From positions 3,906,001 to 3,970,000 of the forward strand of contig NZ_CP041198.1 of assembly GCF_006517815.1 (NCBI RefSeq): DNA of 64,000 nucleotides. The letters are read 5' to 3'. Below the pieces are notes generated by a model, which was given only the letters and a program-made list of their open reading frames with translations, was not told the origin of the DNA and ran no database searches. The position numbers and the translations under genes were made by a program. Each line of letters begins with the position of its first letter. Positions within the stretch are counted from its first letter, which is position 1. This document shows positions 25,233 through 34,049 of this stretch, piece after piece. Source of the DNA: Pseudarthrobacter sp. NIBRBAC000502770. GTDB taxonomy: Bacteria; Actinomycetota; Actinomycetes; Actinomycetales; Micrococcaceae.

Positions 25233-26798
25233 ATGTCCAACCCCACCATTGCCGTCGTCGGCAGCGGACCCATCGGTTCCACCTACGCCCGCCTGTTGCT
25301 GGAGCAGGTCCCCAACGCCCGGGTGGTGATGTTCGAAGCCGGCCCGCAGCTGACAGCCGTCCCCGGCGAGAGCGTCCGGAACATCCCGGACCCGGCAGAG
25401 AAAGCACGCGCCCGGGAAATGTCGCAGGGACCGCAGGCCGGGGCGTTCCGGGAGTCCCTCGGCATCCCGGCAGCAACAGTGGCCGAGGGCATGTTCACCG
25501 CGCGCCAGGGCACCCACCTGCTGGACTTCGGCGGAACAGGCTCAGCCCATGCGCCGTCCTTCCCGGCGGCGGCTGCCGCCACCAACGTGGGCGGCCAGGG
25601 CGCGCACTGGACCTGCGCGACGCCGTCGCCCGCGTTCAGCGAAAAGATCCCTTTCATCGCCGACGACGAGTGGGACGGGCTGATTGAGGAGGCCAAGGGT
25701 CTCCTGCACGTCCACAGCGCCGCGTTCGCGGATTCCAAGGTCGGGGAAGCCATCCGCCGCTTGCTGGACGGGGAGTTCGGGGCGGAACTGCCCGAGGGCT
25801 ACGGTGTGGGCACGCTTCCGGTGGCCGGGGACCCGCAGCCGGACGGGTCGGTGCGCTGGGCGGGGGCAGACGTCGTCCTTGGGCCCTTGGCGGATAAAAC
25901 GAGCCTGCTCTCCCAACGGTTCGAACTCCGCGACCTGACCCTGGTGCGCCGCGTGGAACTGGACGGGCACCGCATCACCGGCGTCACCGTCCAGGACCTG
26001 CGCACCGGCGATGAGTCCTTCGTTCCCGCTGACGTGGTGGTGGTGGCGGCCGACGCCTTCCGCTCCCCGCAGCTCCTGTGGGCCTCCGGCGTCAGGCCCA
26101 GGGCCCTGGGCCACTACCTGACCGAACACCCCGTGGTGATCTCCACTGTCGCCCTGGACGCCGACAAAATGAAGCAGTTTGCCACCGAGGAAGACCTCGA
26201 CGCCGAACTGGCCCGGCGTGCCCAGAACCCGGCGGACCCGGTGGCGGCCGTGAACCGCATCCCGTTCTCCGAACCGGAGCACCCATTCTCCGTCCAGGTG
26301 ATGTACTCCGAGTCGACACCCTTCCCCATGGAGCCGGGCACCCCGTACTCCGACAACCGGTGGGGCTACGTGAACATGGGCTACGGCATGCGCAAGCATC
26401 CCCGCTACGAGGATGCGGTCACCTTCGATGAGGACGAGCAGGACTACCGCGGCTTCCCGAACATGACCATCGAGTACGCCCTCACCGAGCGGGAGGAAAA
26501 GGAAATCGCGGAGGCCACCGAGCGGCTCCGCCGTGCCGGAAAGGCGCTGGGCGTCTTTGTGGCGGAACCCCGGCTCATGCCCAACGGCTCCAGCCTGCAC
26601 TACCAGGGCACCATGCGGATGGGGGAGACCGACGACGGTACCTCGGTGGCTGATCCATGGTCCAGGGTGTGGGGCTACGAGAACCTGGTGGTGGGCGGGA
26701 ACGCGCTCATCCCGACGGCCACGGCCATGAACCCCACGCTGATGAGCGTGGCCATCGCCGTCCGCGGGGCACGGAAGATCGCGAAGGAGCTTTCATAG
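25233..26798 (+). CDS. FAD-dependent GMC oxidoreductase, pyranose-oxidase-like, second copy
   Basis: A 521-residue flavoprotein. VVGSGPIGSTYAR (residues 8-20) binds FAD. GGQGAHWTCATP carries H125 at the pyranose 2-oxidase flavin-histidine position, and in fact preserves the P2O HWTCATP string. H456 (LHYQGTMRMG) and N500 (MNPTLMS) form the catalytic pair. It probably oxidises a sugar hydroxyl of a glycoside to the keto form for CGD or similar cleavage. AAAGGAG precedes the ATG. It follows the MFS gene by 16 bp, so export or uptake and oxidation may be linked. Confidence 0.82.
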   Translation: MSNPTIAVVGSGPIGSTYARLLLEQVPNARVVMFEAGPQLTAVPGESVRNIPDPAEKARAREMSQGPQAGAFRESLGIPAATVAEGMFTARQGTHLLDFGGTGSAHAPSFPAAAAATNVGGQGAHWTCATPSPAFSEKIPFIADDEWDGLIEEAKGLLHVHSAAFADSKVGEAIRRLLDGEFGAELPEGYGVGTLPVAGDPQPDGSVRWAGADVVLGPLADKTSLLSQRFELRDLTLVRRVELDGHRITGVTVQDLRTGDESFVPADVVVVAADAFRSPQLLWASGVRPRALGHYLTEHPVVISTVALDADKMKQFATEEDLDAELARRAQNPADPVAAVNRIPFSEPEHPFSVQVMYSESTPFPMEPGTPYSDNRWGYVNMGYGMRKHPRYEDAVTFDEDEQDYRGFPNMTIEYALTEREEKEIAEATERLRRAGKALGVFVAEPRLMPNGSSLHYQGTMRMGETDDGTSVADPWSRVWGYENLVVGGNALIPTATAMNPTLMSVAIAVRGARKIAKELS

Positions 26799-26871
26799 AC
26801 CAGGAGCATCCACGGTGCGGCGGCGCCCGGCCTGCGCCGCCGCACCGGCAGGGCATGGATAACCTGTGGGT

Positions 26872-27828
26872 ATGAAGAACCTGGACCTGAACCTGCTGCC
26901 CCACCTCCAGGTCCTGCTGGAGTTGCGGAACATCACCAGGGCCGCGGAGCGGCTCCAGCTCAGCCAACCCGCCACGAGTGCCGCGATGGCCAGGCTGAGA
27001 CGCCATTTCGACGACGAGCTCCTGGTCCGCAACGGCCGCACCTACGACCTCACGCCCTTCGCGCAGTCCCTGGTGCCCTTGGTTGACGAGGCAATGCTGC
27101 ACATCCAGCGCGCCACCCGGATCCGGTCCGGTTTTGATCCTGCCACCAGCGAGCGTGAGTTCGTCATCGCGGCGTCCGACTACGCCGCAGCGCTGATTGT
27201 GGGTCCGCTGCGCGGGATCCTTCGGGATGAGGCCCCGGGTGTGTCCGTCGATTTCGTTCCCACCACCGGCTTCCAGGGCCAGCTGGCGGACTATGCAAAG
27301 ATCGACCTGCTCGTGGGACCCACCGGCTACCGGATGCAGGGACTGAGCAAGCAGGTGTTCCGGGACAGCTTCGTGGCGGTCGTCGACGCCGGCAACCCGC
27401 TGCTGCAGCAGCCCAGCCTGGCCCTCGACGACCTCGCCACGGTGCCTCACGCCGTCGGCTACTTTGGCGAGGGGATCAGCACGCCGGCGGACAGGCTGTT
27501 CGAGGCACGCGGCATACAACGCCGGGTGGCCGCAGTGGTGGCGGGGTTCCTGTCCCTCCCGCTGCTGGTGGAGGGAACAGACCTGGTGGCCCTGGTGCCC
27601 GGGATGCTCGCGGCACGGGCCCAGCGGGGAGCCAACATCGCTGTCCTCAGGCTTGACGGCGACGCGGAGGCATCGCTGGTGGAAGCCATGTACTGGCACC
27701 CGTCGCAGGCCGAAGACCCCGCCAGCGTGTGGCTGCGCTCGGTGGTCCAGCGTTCCTGCTCCCGGCTGGAAGAGCTGTTTCCAGCCACCACGCATCCGCT
27801 CATTATCCACGCGGCAGATACCACCTAG
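26872..27828 (+). CDS. LysR-family transcriptional regulator
   Basis: A 318-residue regulator with an N-terminal winged helix (NLDLNLLPHLQVLLELRNITRAAERL followed by LSQPATSAAMARLR) of the NodD/NahR-like subgroup and a C-terminal periplasmic-binding-protein-like effector domain. Such regulators frequently respond to aromatic compounds, including flavonoids. It lies between the second GMC oxidase and an SDR gene on the same strand, and about 1 kb before the end of the convergent aromatic operon. It is a plausible aglycone sensor. The GTG at 26866 is an alternative start. Confidence 0.87.
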   Translation: MKNLDLNLLPHLQVLLELRNITRAAERLQLSQPATSAAMARLRRHFDDELLVRNGRTYDLTPFAQSLVPLVDEAMLHIQRATRIRSGFDPATSEREFVIAASDYAAALIVGPLRGILRDEAPGVSVDFVPTTGFQGQLADYAKIDLLVGPTGYRMQGLSKQVFRDSFVAVVDAGNPLLQQPSLALDDLATVPHAVGYFGEGISTPADRLFEARGIQRRVAAVVAGFLSLPLLVEGTDLVALVPGMLAARAQRGANIAVLRLDGDAEASLVEAMYWHPSQAEDPASVWLRSVVQRSCSRLEELFPATTHPLIIHAADTT

Positions 27829-27901
27829 ACCCGGAACGCCGTTCCCGGCACGGACCTTCCCTGCGACAGTCTTAAGGAAAGACCCTCCGGAAGGAACCTC
27901 C

Positions 27902-28684
27902 ATGCCCGTTTCCACCCAGCGCCTGGCCGGCAAGACCGCCGTCATCACCGGAACGGCCAGCGGCCAGGGCAGGGCCGCCGCGCTGGCCTTCGCCGAGGCA
28001 GGAGCGTACGTGGTGGGCTGCGACATGGATGACGACGGCGCCGAGGCCACGGTTGCGGCGGTCACCGCCGGCGGCGGGCATATGAGCAGTGCACGGGTGG
28101 ACCTGACCGACGAGGCAGCGGTGGCTGCCTGGGCATCAGGCGTCGCAGCGCAGCACGGCCAGGTCCACATCCTGTACGCCAACGCCGCCGTCACCCGGTT
28201 CGCCCCCGTCGAGGAGCTCACGTATGCCGACTGGAAGTGGAACGTTGAACACGAAATGGACGTGGTGTTCCTGCCGGTGAAGTACTTCTGGCCGCAGCTG
28301 ATCCAGGCGCATAACGCGGCCATCGTGTTGGTGGGTTCCACGGCAGGCGTCACCGGGTCCATGACCAACGGCCGGCTGGCACACACCGCCGCCAAGGGCG
28401 CAGTGGTGGCCATGACCAAGCAGTTGGCTGCCGAAGGGGCGCCGCATGGGCTGCGCGTGAACGCCGTCAGCCCTGGAATGATCCGCACCGCTGCCACAGA
28501 GGGCAACCTCCTCGCTGCCGGCCACCCCATGCGAACCATCGCCGGCAGCATCCCGCTGGGGCGGATCGGCGCACCTGAGGAAGTGGCAAAGTGCGCACTG
28601 TTCCTTGCCTCGGACGAAGCGTCCTACGTGACCGGAGCCAACCTGATGGTCGACGGCGGGTGGTCGGCTGTGCTGCCGGGCTGA
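27902..28684 (+). CDS. SDR-family oxidoreductase with His replacing the catalytic Tyr
   Basis: A 260-residue classical SDR. The glycine motif TGTASGQGRAAA is at residues 17-28, the central strand reads LYANAAV instead of NNAG, the catalytic serine is S146 (LVGSTAG), and the YxxxK position reads H161-TAA-K165. The C-terminal end (SDEASYVTGANLMVDGGW) is typical. With His instead of Tyr the mechanism may differ or the substrate be unusual; similar HTAAKG variants occur in some SDR clades as I remember them. It lies after the LysR gene and convergent with the aromatic operon. The start ATG at 27902 follows GGAAGGA. Confidence 0.82.
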   Translation: MPVSTQRLAGKTAVITGTASGQGRAAALAFAEAGAYVVGCDMDDDGAEATVAAVTAGGGHMSSARVDLTDEAAVAAWASGVAAQHGQVHILYANAAVTRFAPVEELTYADWKWNVEHEMDVVFLPVKYFWPQLIQAHNAAIVLVGSTAGVTGSMTNGRLAHTAAKGAVVAMTKQLAAEGAPHGLRVNAVSPGMIRTAATEGNLLAAGHPMRTIAGSIPLGRIGAPEEVAKCALFLASDEASYVTGANLMVDGGWSAVLPG

Positions 28685-28746
28685 CAGATGGGCTGCTGGG
28701 GCACGGCATGACCGTGGCGAAGGTGGGGTGCCAGTTGGGCGTCACC

Positions 28747-29742
28747 TCAGCGGGGCTGCAGCCCAGCGGCGCGGTAGACGTCGTCGACGAGGGCCATCGT
28801 GGCAGTGGCGTGCGCTGCCGTGAGGGGTGACGGGCCATCGCTGGCGAGCACGTCCACGAGGTGCTCAAGCTGGGCGACGTAACTCGATTCACCCTCCATG
28901 GCCTTTTCGTCGATGAGCAGGTTCTCGCCGGCGGTGACGCGCAGCGTGGCTCCCCACTGCGGAACGATGACGCTTGTCGCGTGCAGGGTGGCTGCGGAGC
29001 CGACGATGGTCAGCGACATTTGACCTTCGTCATCGCCCAGGAACGAGGCCCGGACCCGTGCTCTGATGCCCGTATCGAACGCCAGCACGAAATCGGTCTG
29101 CATATCGACGCGGGGATCGCCGTCGTACAGCCGGGCCGACGACGATACGACGTGCGCCTCGCCCCATGCCGCCCGCAGGAGGTCGATGGCGTAGCAGCCG
29201 ACGTCCATCACGGCCCCGCCGCCCAGGTCGCCGTTCAGCCTGATGTTGCCGGGCTTCACCACAAAGTGGGGGATGCTGAAGTCGATCGAGGCGTCGTCGA
29301 TGTCGCCGAGCACACCCGATCCGATCACGTCGAGCAGCCGCTGGGTGAACGAGTGAAGCCGGTAATGGAATCCGACGAACGCCGAGCGACCTGTGGCCTC
29401 GGCAGCGTCGGCAATGGCCCGCGCGTCGGTTCCGTTGGCGGAGAGCGGCTTTTCGCAAAGAATGTGTTTGCCTGCGCGCAGCGCGGCGACCGCCCACTGC
29501 GCATGGGCCGTCGGCGGGAGTGCCACATATACGAGGTCGACGTCGGGATTCGCCATCACGCTGGCGTGGTCACCGGCCGCCTCAATCCCGAACCGGTCGG
29601 CAAAGGCCCGGGCACGCTCAGGGTCGCGGGAGCCGACCGCGATGACCTGCACACTGTCGACGAGGGTGGAGGGTTCCACCATGGCCCGTTCGGCGATGCC
29701 GCCGGTTCCAAAGATGCCGACCCTCAACGGTTGACCTGTCAT
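28747..29742 (-). CDS. Gfo/Idh/MocA-family oxidoreductase
   Basis: A 331-residue NAD(P)-dependent protein. GIFGTGGIAERAM forms the Rossmann turn, LCEKPLSAN is the EKP motif near residue 97, and GGAVMDVGCYAIDLLR has Tyr at the position often occupied by the catalytic His. It is the last gene of the minus-strand aromatic operon, 13 bp after the FAH gene, with an AAAGGAG site before its ATG. It may process a dihydrodiol, or act on a sugar; relatives include trans-dihydrodiol dehydrogenases, which would suit the aromatic context. Confidence 0.8.
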   Translation of the reverse strand: MTGQPLRVGIFGTGGIAERAMVEPSTLVDSVQVIAVGSRDPERARAFADRFGIEAAGDHASVMANPDVDLVYVALPPTAHAQWAVAALRAGKHILCEKPLSANGTDARAIADAAEATGRSAFVGFHYRLHSFTQRLLDVIGSGVLGDIDDASIDFSIPHFVVKPGNIRLNGDLGGGAVMDVGCYAIDLLRAAWGEAHVVSSSARLYDGDPRVDMQTDFVLAFDTGIRARVRASFLGDDEGQMSLTIVGSAATLHATSVIVPQWGATLRVTAGENLLIDEKAMEGESSYVAQLEHLVDVLASDGPSPLTAAHATATMALVDDVYRAAGLQPR

Positions 29743-29755
29743 TCTCAGTTCTCCT

Positions 29756-30757
29756 TTAGGGGGAGGCCACGGGGGCCGGCTGGATGCTGCGGTTCCGCGG
29801 CCGGATCCGGGCCCGGACCAATGTCACGGCCTCGCGGCGGTCACCTATGGTGTTCTCGATGCTGCCGAGGCCTTCCACGGTCATCCGGACCACGTCACCG
29901 GTTTTCAGCGGCGGGGGAGTCTGTGCCCCGTTCCGGCCCCAGAGCTCGGCCAGGCAGCCGCTCCCGCAGGTGCCTGAGCCCAGCACGTCGCCAGGGCGCA
30001 CCACGGAATCCTGGGAGGCGTAGGCCACCAGCTCGGCGAACGGCCAGCCCATGTTGGAGAGCAGGTCCTGGCCTATCTGTTCTCCGTTGACGTGCACGGA
30101 CATGGAGACGGGCAGGAACCCCTCGGCATCGTGCCGGTCCTCGAATTCGTCGGCGGTGACAATCCAGGGCCCCAGGGTGTTGGCGAAGTCCTTGCCCTTA
30201 CAGGGGCCCAGGCTGACCTTCATTTCCCGGCGCTGGAGGTCCCGGGCGGACCAGTCGTTGAGTACGGTGTAGCCAAAGATGTGCCGGTGCGCTTCTTCTG
30301 CGGTCAGGTTCCGCCCGTCGCTGCCGGGAACGCGGCCGACGACGGCTGCCACCTCTGTTTCGAAGTCCAGGTCCGTGCAGCCGGCCGGAATCCCAATCAC
30401 CTCGCCGGTCCCGGTCACCGTGTGCGGGTTGGTGAAGTAGAACGTGGGCGCCTCATACCACTCGGGAACCACACCGGCCGCGCCGTCGATGCTCTTCCGG
30501 ACGCCTTCCACATGCTCCTCGAACGCCACGAAGTCGCGGATGGTGGCAGGCGCCAGCGGGGCGAGCAGCTGCACGTCCGCCAAGGGAACGGCAGGACCGT
30601 ACCCAATGGTGTGCCGGGCAATATCCAGCGCCCTGTCCAGCCCGGCGTCGAGCAGCGTCTGCACGTCCTGGCCCTGGGGCAGGACGTAGCAGGTCCCGCC
30701 GTCAACAAAGCCGGACTGCGTCCCGCCGTCGTGGTTCCAACGGGCGATCTTGACCAT
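29756..30757 (-). CDS. Fumarylacetoacetate hydrolase (FAH) family protein
   Basis: A 333-residue protein with the FAH C-terminal fold. LDFETEVAAVVGR holds the two metal-binding glutamates, and NDWSARDLQRREMK and GPCKGKDFANTLGPW are family signatures. FAH members cleave C-C bonds of acylpyruvates or act as hydratases and decarboxylases after meta ring cleavage. It is the second FAH paralogue of the operon; the two probably act on successive intermediates. It is spaced 11 bp after the amidohydrolase gene upstream in the operon. Confidence 0.85.
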   Translation of the reverse strand: MVKIARWNHDGGTQSGFVDGGTCYVLPQGQDVQTLLDAGLDRALDIARHTIGYGPAVPLADVQLLAPLAPATIRDFVAFEEHVEGVRKSIDGAAGVVPEWYEAPTFYFTNPHTVTGTGEVIGIPAGCTDLDFETEVAAVVGRVPGSDGRNLTAEEAHRHIFGYTVLNDWSARDLQRREMKVSLGPCKGKDFANTLGPWIVTADEFEDRHDAEGFLPVSMSVHVNGEQIGQDLLSNMGWPFAELVAYASQDSVVRPGDVLGSGTCGSGCLAELWGRNGAQTPPPLKTGDVVRMTVEGLGSIENTIGDRREAVTLVRARIRPRNRSIQPAPVASP

Positions 30758-30768
30758 GAATCTGTTCC

Positions 30769-31842
30769 TTAGGCTGGGTGGCTGGCGGTGCGGACTGAAG
30801 CGGGCGTAATGCCCAGCGCTGCGGCGTTTCCGGCCAGTACGCTGGCCCGGTGGTCCGACGGGAGCTGTGCTTCAACGACCTCCGCCACGGGCTGGTCCGA
30901 GCCCATGTCGAACGGGTAGTCGGAGCCGAGCAGCACCTGCCCGGGGCCTGCCGCGGCCACAAGCGCCCGCAGCTCGGCCGCGCTGTGCACCAGCGAGTCG
31001 AAGTAGAGCCTCTTCAGGTAGGACGACGGCGGCTCGGCGCACCCGTGTGCCTCGGGCCGGACCCGCCAGGCATGATCGGAGCGGCCCAGGGTGGTGGGCA
31101 GGTAACCGCCCCCATGCGCCGCCAGGACCTTGAGGCCAGGGTGGCGGTCCAGGACGCCGCTGAAGACCAGGTGGGATAGGGCCACGGCGTTTTCGGCGGG
31201 CTGGGAGACGGTGTTGGCCAGGTAGAACCGGTCCAGCCGCTCATCCAGGGAGCAGCCGAACGGGTGCAGGAACACCAGCGCGCCCAGCTCCTCCGCCCGG
31301 GACCAGAAGGCCTCCAGCCGGGGGTCCGAGAGCTCAACCGTGCTGCGCTCCGGGTCCGCGGGGGTGGCGGCGAAGGAGCCGATCTCGACGCCCAGCAGGC
31401 CGCACTCCAGCACAGCGTGGTCCAGGGCTTCGACCATCAGGCCGGGGTGCTGGAGCGGGACCAGGCCCAGCCCGTTGAGCCGTTCCGGGGCCCGGTCCAC
31501 GAAGTCACGGACTGCCTGGTTGGCCTGCTTTGCCAGCTCCAGCGCCAGTTCCTCGCCCGCGAAGTAGTAAAAGTGCGACGGCGACGGCGAGACCAGCTGC
31601 ACGTCCACGCCCTGGGCGTCCATATCGGCCAGCCGGCGGTCCAGGTCCGTCAGCTGCGGCCACCGTTCCTTGATCATCCTGCCCGAGGCCGCCATCGACT
31701 CAGGTCCGTTGCGGCGCACCTCCAGGGCCTGCTGCGCGCCGAAGCCCTCCGGATCGGCCTCGGCCACCAGCTGCTGGAGGGCCGGCAGCAGGATGTGGGC
31801 GTGGACATCCACCGTGGGGTTCGTGCCGGTACGGGTGCTCAT
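30769..31842 (-). CDS. Amidohydrolase family protein (ACMSD-like decarboxylase)
   Basis: A 357-residue metal-dependent TIM barrel. DVHAHILLP near residue 12 supplies the first two histidines, FLHPFGC and LAAHGGGYLP the next two, and LLGSDYPFDMG the essential aspartate. This is the ACMSD/gamma-resorcylate decarboxylase pattern. It probably decarboxylates an aromatic acid or hydrolyses a ring-fission product. Its start overlaps the stop of the FAD monooxygenase gene (ATGA), so the two are translationally coupled. Confidence 0.83.
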   Translation of the reverse strand: MSTRTGTNPTVDVHAHILLPALQQLVAEADPEGFGAQQALEVRRNGPESMAASGRMIKERWPQLTDLDRRLADMDAQGVDVQLVSPSPSHFYYFAGEELALELAKQANQAVRDFVDRAPERLNGLGLVPLQHPGLMVEALDHAVLECGLLGVEIGSFAATPADPERSTVELSDPRLEAFWSRAEELGALVFLHPFGCSLDERLDRFYLANTVSQPAENAVALSHLVFSGVLDRHPGLKVLAAHGGGYLPTTLGRSDHAWRVRPEAHGCAEPPSSYLKRLYFDSLVHSAAELRALVAAAGPGQVLLGSDYPFDMGSDQPVAEVVEAQLPSDHRASVLAGNAAALGITPASVRTASHPA

Positions 31843-32963
31843 GCCGGCTCCTTCAGCATGACGGACAGGCCGTGCATCAGGCCGGGCACATCGGCGTCGC
31901 GAACGCCGTCAAGCATCCACTGGCCCAGTTGGACCGAGGCGTTCACCACTGCCGTGGCGCGGTCCAGCCGGCGGTCGCTGAACTCCTTGAACAGGGTTTC
32001 GGTGACGTCGTCGGCCTTGATCAGCAGCTCGGCCAGGACGGCGGCGTCCTCCAGGGCCATGGCGGCACCCTGTGCCACCGTTGGGGGGCAGCTGTGCGCG
32101 GCATCGCCAATGATGACGGTGCGGCCGCGGTTCCACGGACCGTCGACGAGGTGGGTGGTGAACCACGTGTAGTTGATGCGGGCGCTGTGGTCCAGGTTCG
32201 CGCGGATTTCGTTCCACGGCCCGCCGTAGGCTGCGGCGAGTTCGGCCATGATGCGGGGGCCGTCCTCGTGCTTGCGTTCCTGGGCCTTCTCCACCAGGTA
32301 GGCGTAGATGGTGTCCGGGCCGGTGGGGCAGTAGCCGGCGATGAAGCAGGGGCCGCCGTAGGTCAGGTCGGTGCGGACCACCTCCTCCGGCCGCGGCACG
32401 AAGGCGCGCCAGATGCCCATGCCGGTGGGCTTGGGCTCGACGTCGATGCCGATGGCCTTGCGGACCGCGGAGTGCAGGCCGTCGGCGCCAATCAGGAGGT
32501 CGTAGGACGCGGTGCCGCCGTCGGCGGTGCTGACGGTGACGGACGCGCCGTCGTCCGCTATTCCCGTGACTGTCTTCCCGTAGCTGATCCGGGCCCCCGC
32601 CCGTTCCGCCCGTTCACGGAGGATGGCCGTCAGGTCCGGACGGTACATGCCCATGGTGGCGGGGAGGTCGTCGCCGCCGGTGCGGATGTCTTCGAGGACC
32701 GCAAGGACGGTGCCTGCCGGGTCCGGGGCCCGCAGGCCCAGGGTGCTGAAGCCGTAACCCTTTGCCTCCACCTGGTCCCAGACGCCGAGCCGGCGGAGGA
32801 TCCGGAGGGCGTTTCCCTGCAGCGTGATGCCGGATCCCAGGGTCTGCGGGGCGTCTGCCCTTTCCAGGACTTCCACCTGGATTCCGGCGTCAGCCAGGAG
32901 GATGGCGGCGGCCAGCCCGGCTGCACCTGCCCCCACGATTCCGACGTTCTGTACTGCTGCCAT
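31839..32963 (-). CDS. FAD-dependent aromatic monooxygenase (group A hydroxylase)
   Basis: A 374-residue flavoprotein. GIVGAGAAGLAAA binds FAD, GADGLHSAVR is the DG motif and IIGDAAHSCPPTVAQGA the GD motif of salicylate or 3-hydroxybenzoate hydroxylase-like enzymes. It uses NAD(P)H and O2 to hydroxylate an aromatic acid or phenol, preparing a catechol or hydroquinone for ring opening. It is coupled to the amidohydrolase; a hydroxylation/decarboxylation pair would be logical. The substrate cannot be read from the sequence. Confidence 0.87.
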   Translation of the reverse strand: MAAVQNVGIVGAGAAGLAAAILLADAGIQVEVLERADAPQTLGSGITLQGNALRILRRLGVWDQVEAKGYGFSTLGLRAPDPAGTVLAVLEDIRTGGDDLPATMGMYRPDLTAILRERAERAGARISYGKTVTGIADDGASVTVSTADGGTASYDLLIGADGLHSAVRKAIGIDVEPKPTGMGIWRAFVPRPEEVVRTDLTYGGPCFIAGYCPTGPDTIYAYLVEKAQERKHEDGPRIMAELAAAYGGPWNEIRANLDHSARINYTWFTTHLVDGPWNRGRTVIIGDAAHSCPPTVAQGAAMALEDAAVLAELLIKADDVTETLFKEFSDRRLDRATAVVNASVQLGQWMLDGVRDADVPGLMHGLSVMLKEPA

Positions 32964-33017
32964 CGCTGACTCCTTTGTATTGACGGCGATCCTGCTGGTG
33001 GTTTGTTGTTGTGAAAG

Positions 33018-34049
33018 CTACCTGACGGCGATCGGGTTGACGGGCGATCCCACGGCACCGGTAATGGGGAGTGGTGCTGCGGTCAGCAGGAAGTCGTACC
33101 TGCCGTCCGCCGCGCATGCCTCCGCCAATGCGTCCGGGTCCCACATCTCGCCCAGGAACAGGCCCAGGTTGGGGATGGCGATCTGGTGGAGTGGCTGGAA
33201 TGCGCCGTCGAACTCGTTCGGCCGGACCTCGAAACCCCAGGTGTCCGTGGCGATCCCGGCGATCTCGCTGCGGTGCAGCCAGGGCGCCGTGCTGAAGGAC
33301 AGTCCCGGAGCGGAGCCGCCGGCATAGTCGCCCCAGCCGTCGCGGCTCACCCGGGTGTATTGCCCGGTACGGATCACCACGATGTCTCCGCGCCGCACTT
33401 CGGAGCTGGGCCCCTGGAGTTCGATGGTCTGCGCGAGGTGCTCGGGGGTGATGGCGAACCCGTCCGGTAGTTCGCCGTCGTTCCGTCCCAGTCCGGGACC
33501 GAGCGCGCGCCCGACGTCGAGCAGGACACCGCGGGTGACGATCTTCGCCGCGGCGGTCTCGATGCCGGTCACCAGGTCGCCTTCAGAGGTGACCACGTCG
33601 CCGGCGGCGCGGCCGTTCCAGGCCTTGCCCCGGTCGAAGATGTGGCCCAGTCCGTCCCACTGCGTGGAGCACTGCAGCGGCATGGCGATCACGTCGTCGG
33701 CGCCGCCGAAGCCGTGCGGGAAGCCCTGGTTGCCGCGCTCGGCGTCAACGCCCGTGTCCGTCATGGTGTGGACGGGATTCGTGCGGCGGCGCCAGCCTTT
33801 CTGCGGACCGTTGGTATCGAACGGTTGGGAGAGCGAGAACGCCTCCCCGGTCTTCACCAGCGCCGCAGCCTCGAGGCGCTTGGCGGCGTCGATGAAGTTC
33901 AGGGTGCCCAGTACGTCATCCTGGCCCCAGCGGCCCCAGTTGTTGTGGGCAGCTGCCATGGCGCGGATGCTGCCGAGCGGATCTTCACGCCGGATAGCCG
34001 GGGAATCGGTTGATTCCCCGGTGCCGGTTGCTGTGTCCTGGGTGGTCAA
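33018..34049 (-). CDS. Cyclase-family (kynurenine formamidase-like) hydrolase
   Basis: About 343 residues with a TTG start at 34049 that overlaps the TGA of the upstream FAH gene. The open frame extends further upstream only because of high GC. The cyclase fold is seen in LNFIDAAKRLEAAALVKTGEAFSLSQPFD, the metal region STQWDGLGHIFDRG (usual HxGTHxD variant, here QWDGLGH) and GDIVVIRTGQY. An internal ATG (MAAAHNNWGRW) about 30 codons in is an alternative start. Family members hydrolyse amides, lactones or ring products; in this operon a lactone or ring-fission product is likely. Confidence 0.78.
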   Translation of the reverse strand: MTTQDTATGTGESTDSPAIRREDPLGSIRAMAAAHNNWGRWGQDDVLGTLNFIDAAKRLEAAALVKTGEAFSLSQPFDTNGPQKGWRRRTNPVHTMTDTGVDAERGNQGFPHGFGGADDVIAMPLQCSTQWDGLGHIFDRGKAWNGRAAGDVVTSEGDLVTGIETAAAKIVTRGVLLDVGRALGPGLGRNDGELPDGFAITPEHLAQTIELQGPSSEVRRGDIVVIRTGQYTRVSRDGWGDYAGGSAPGLSFSTAPWLHRSEIAGIATDTWGFEVRPNEFDGAFQPLHQIAIPNLGLFLGEMWDPDALAEACAADGRYDFLLTAAPLPITGAVGSPVNPIAVR

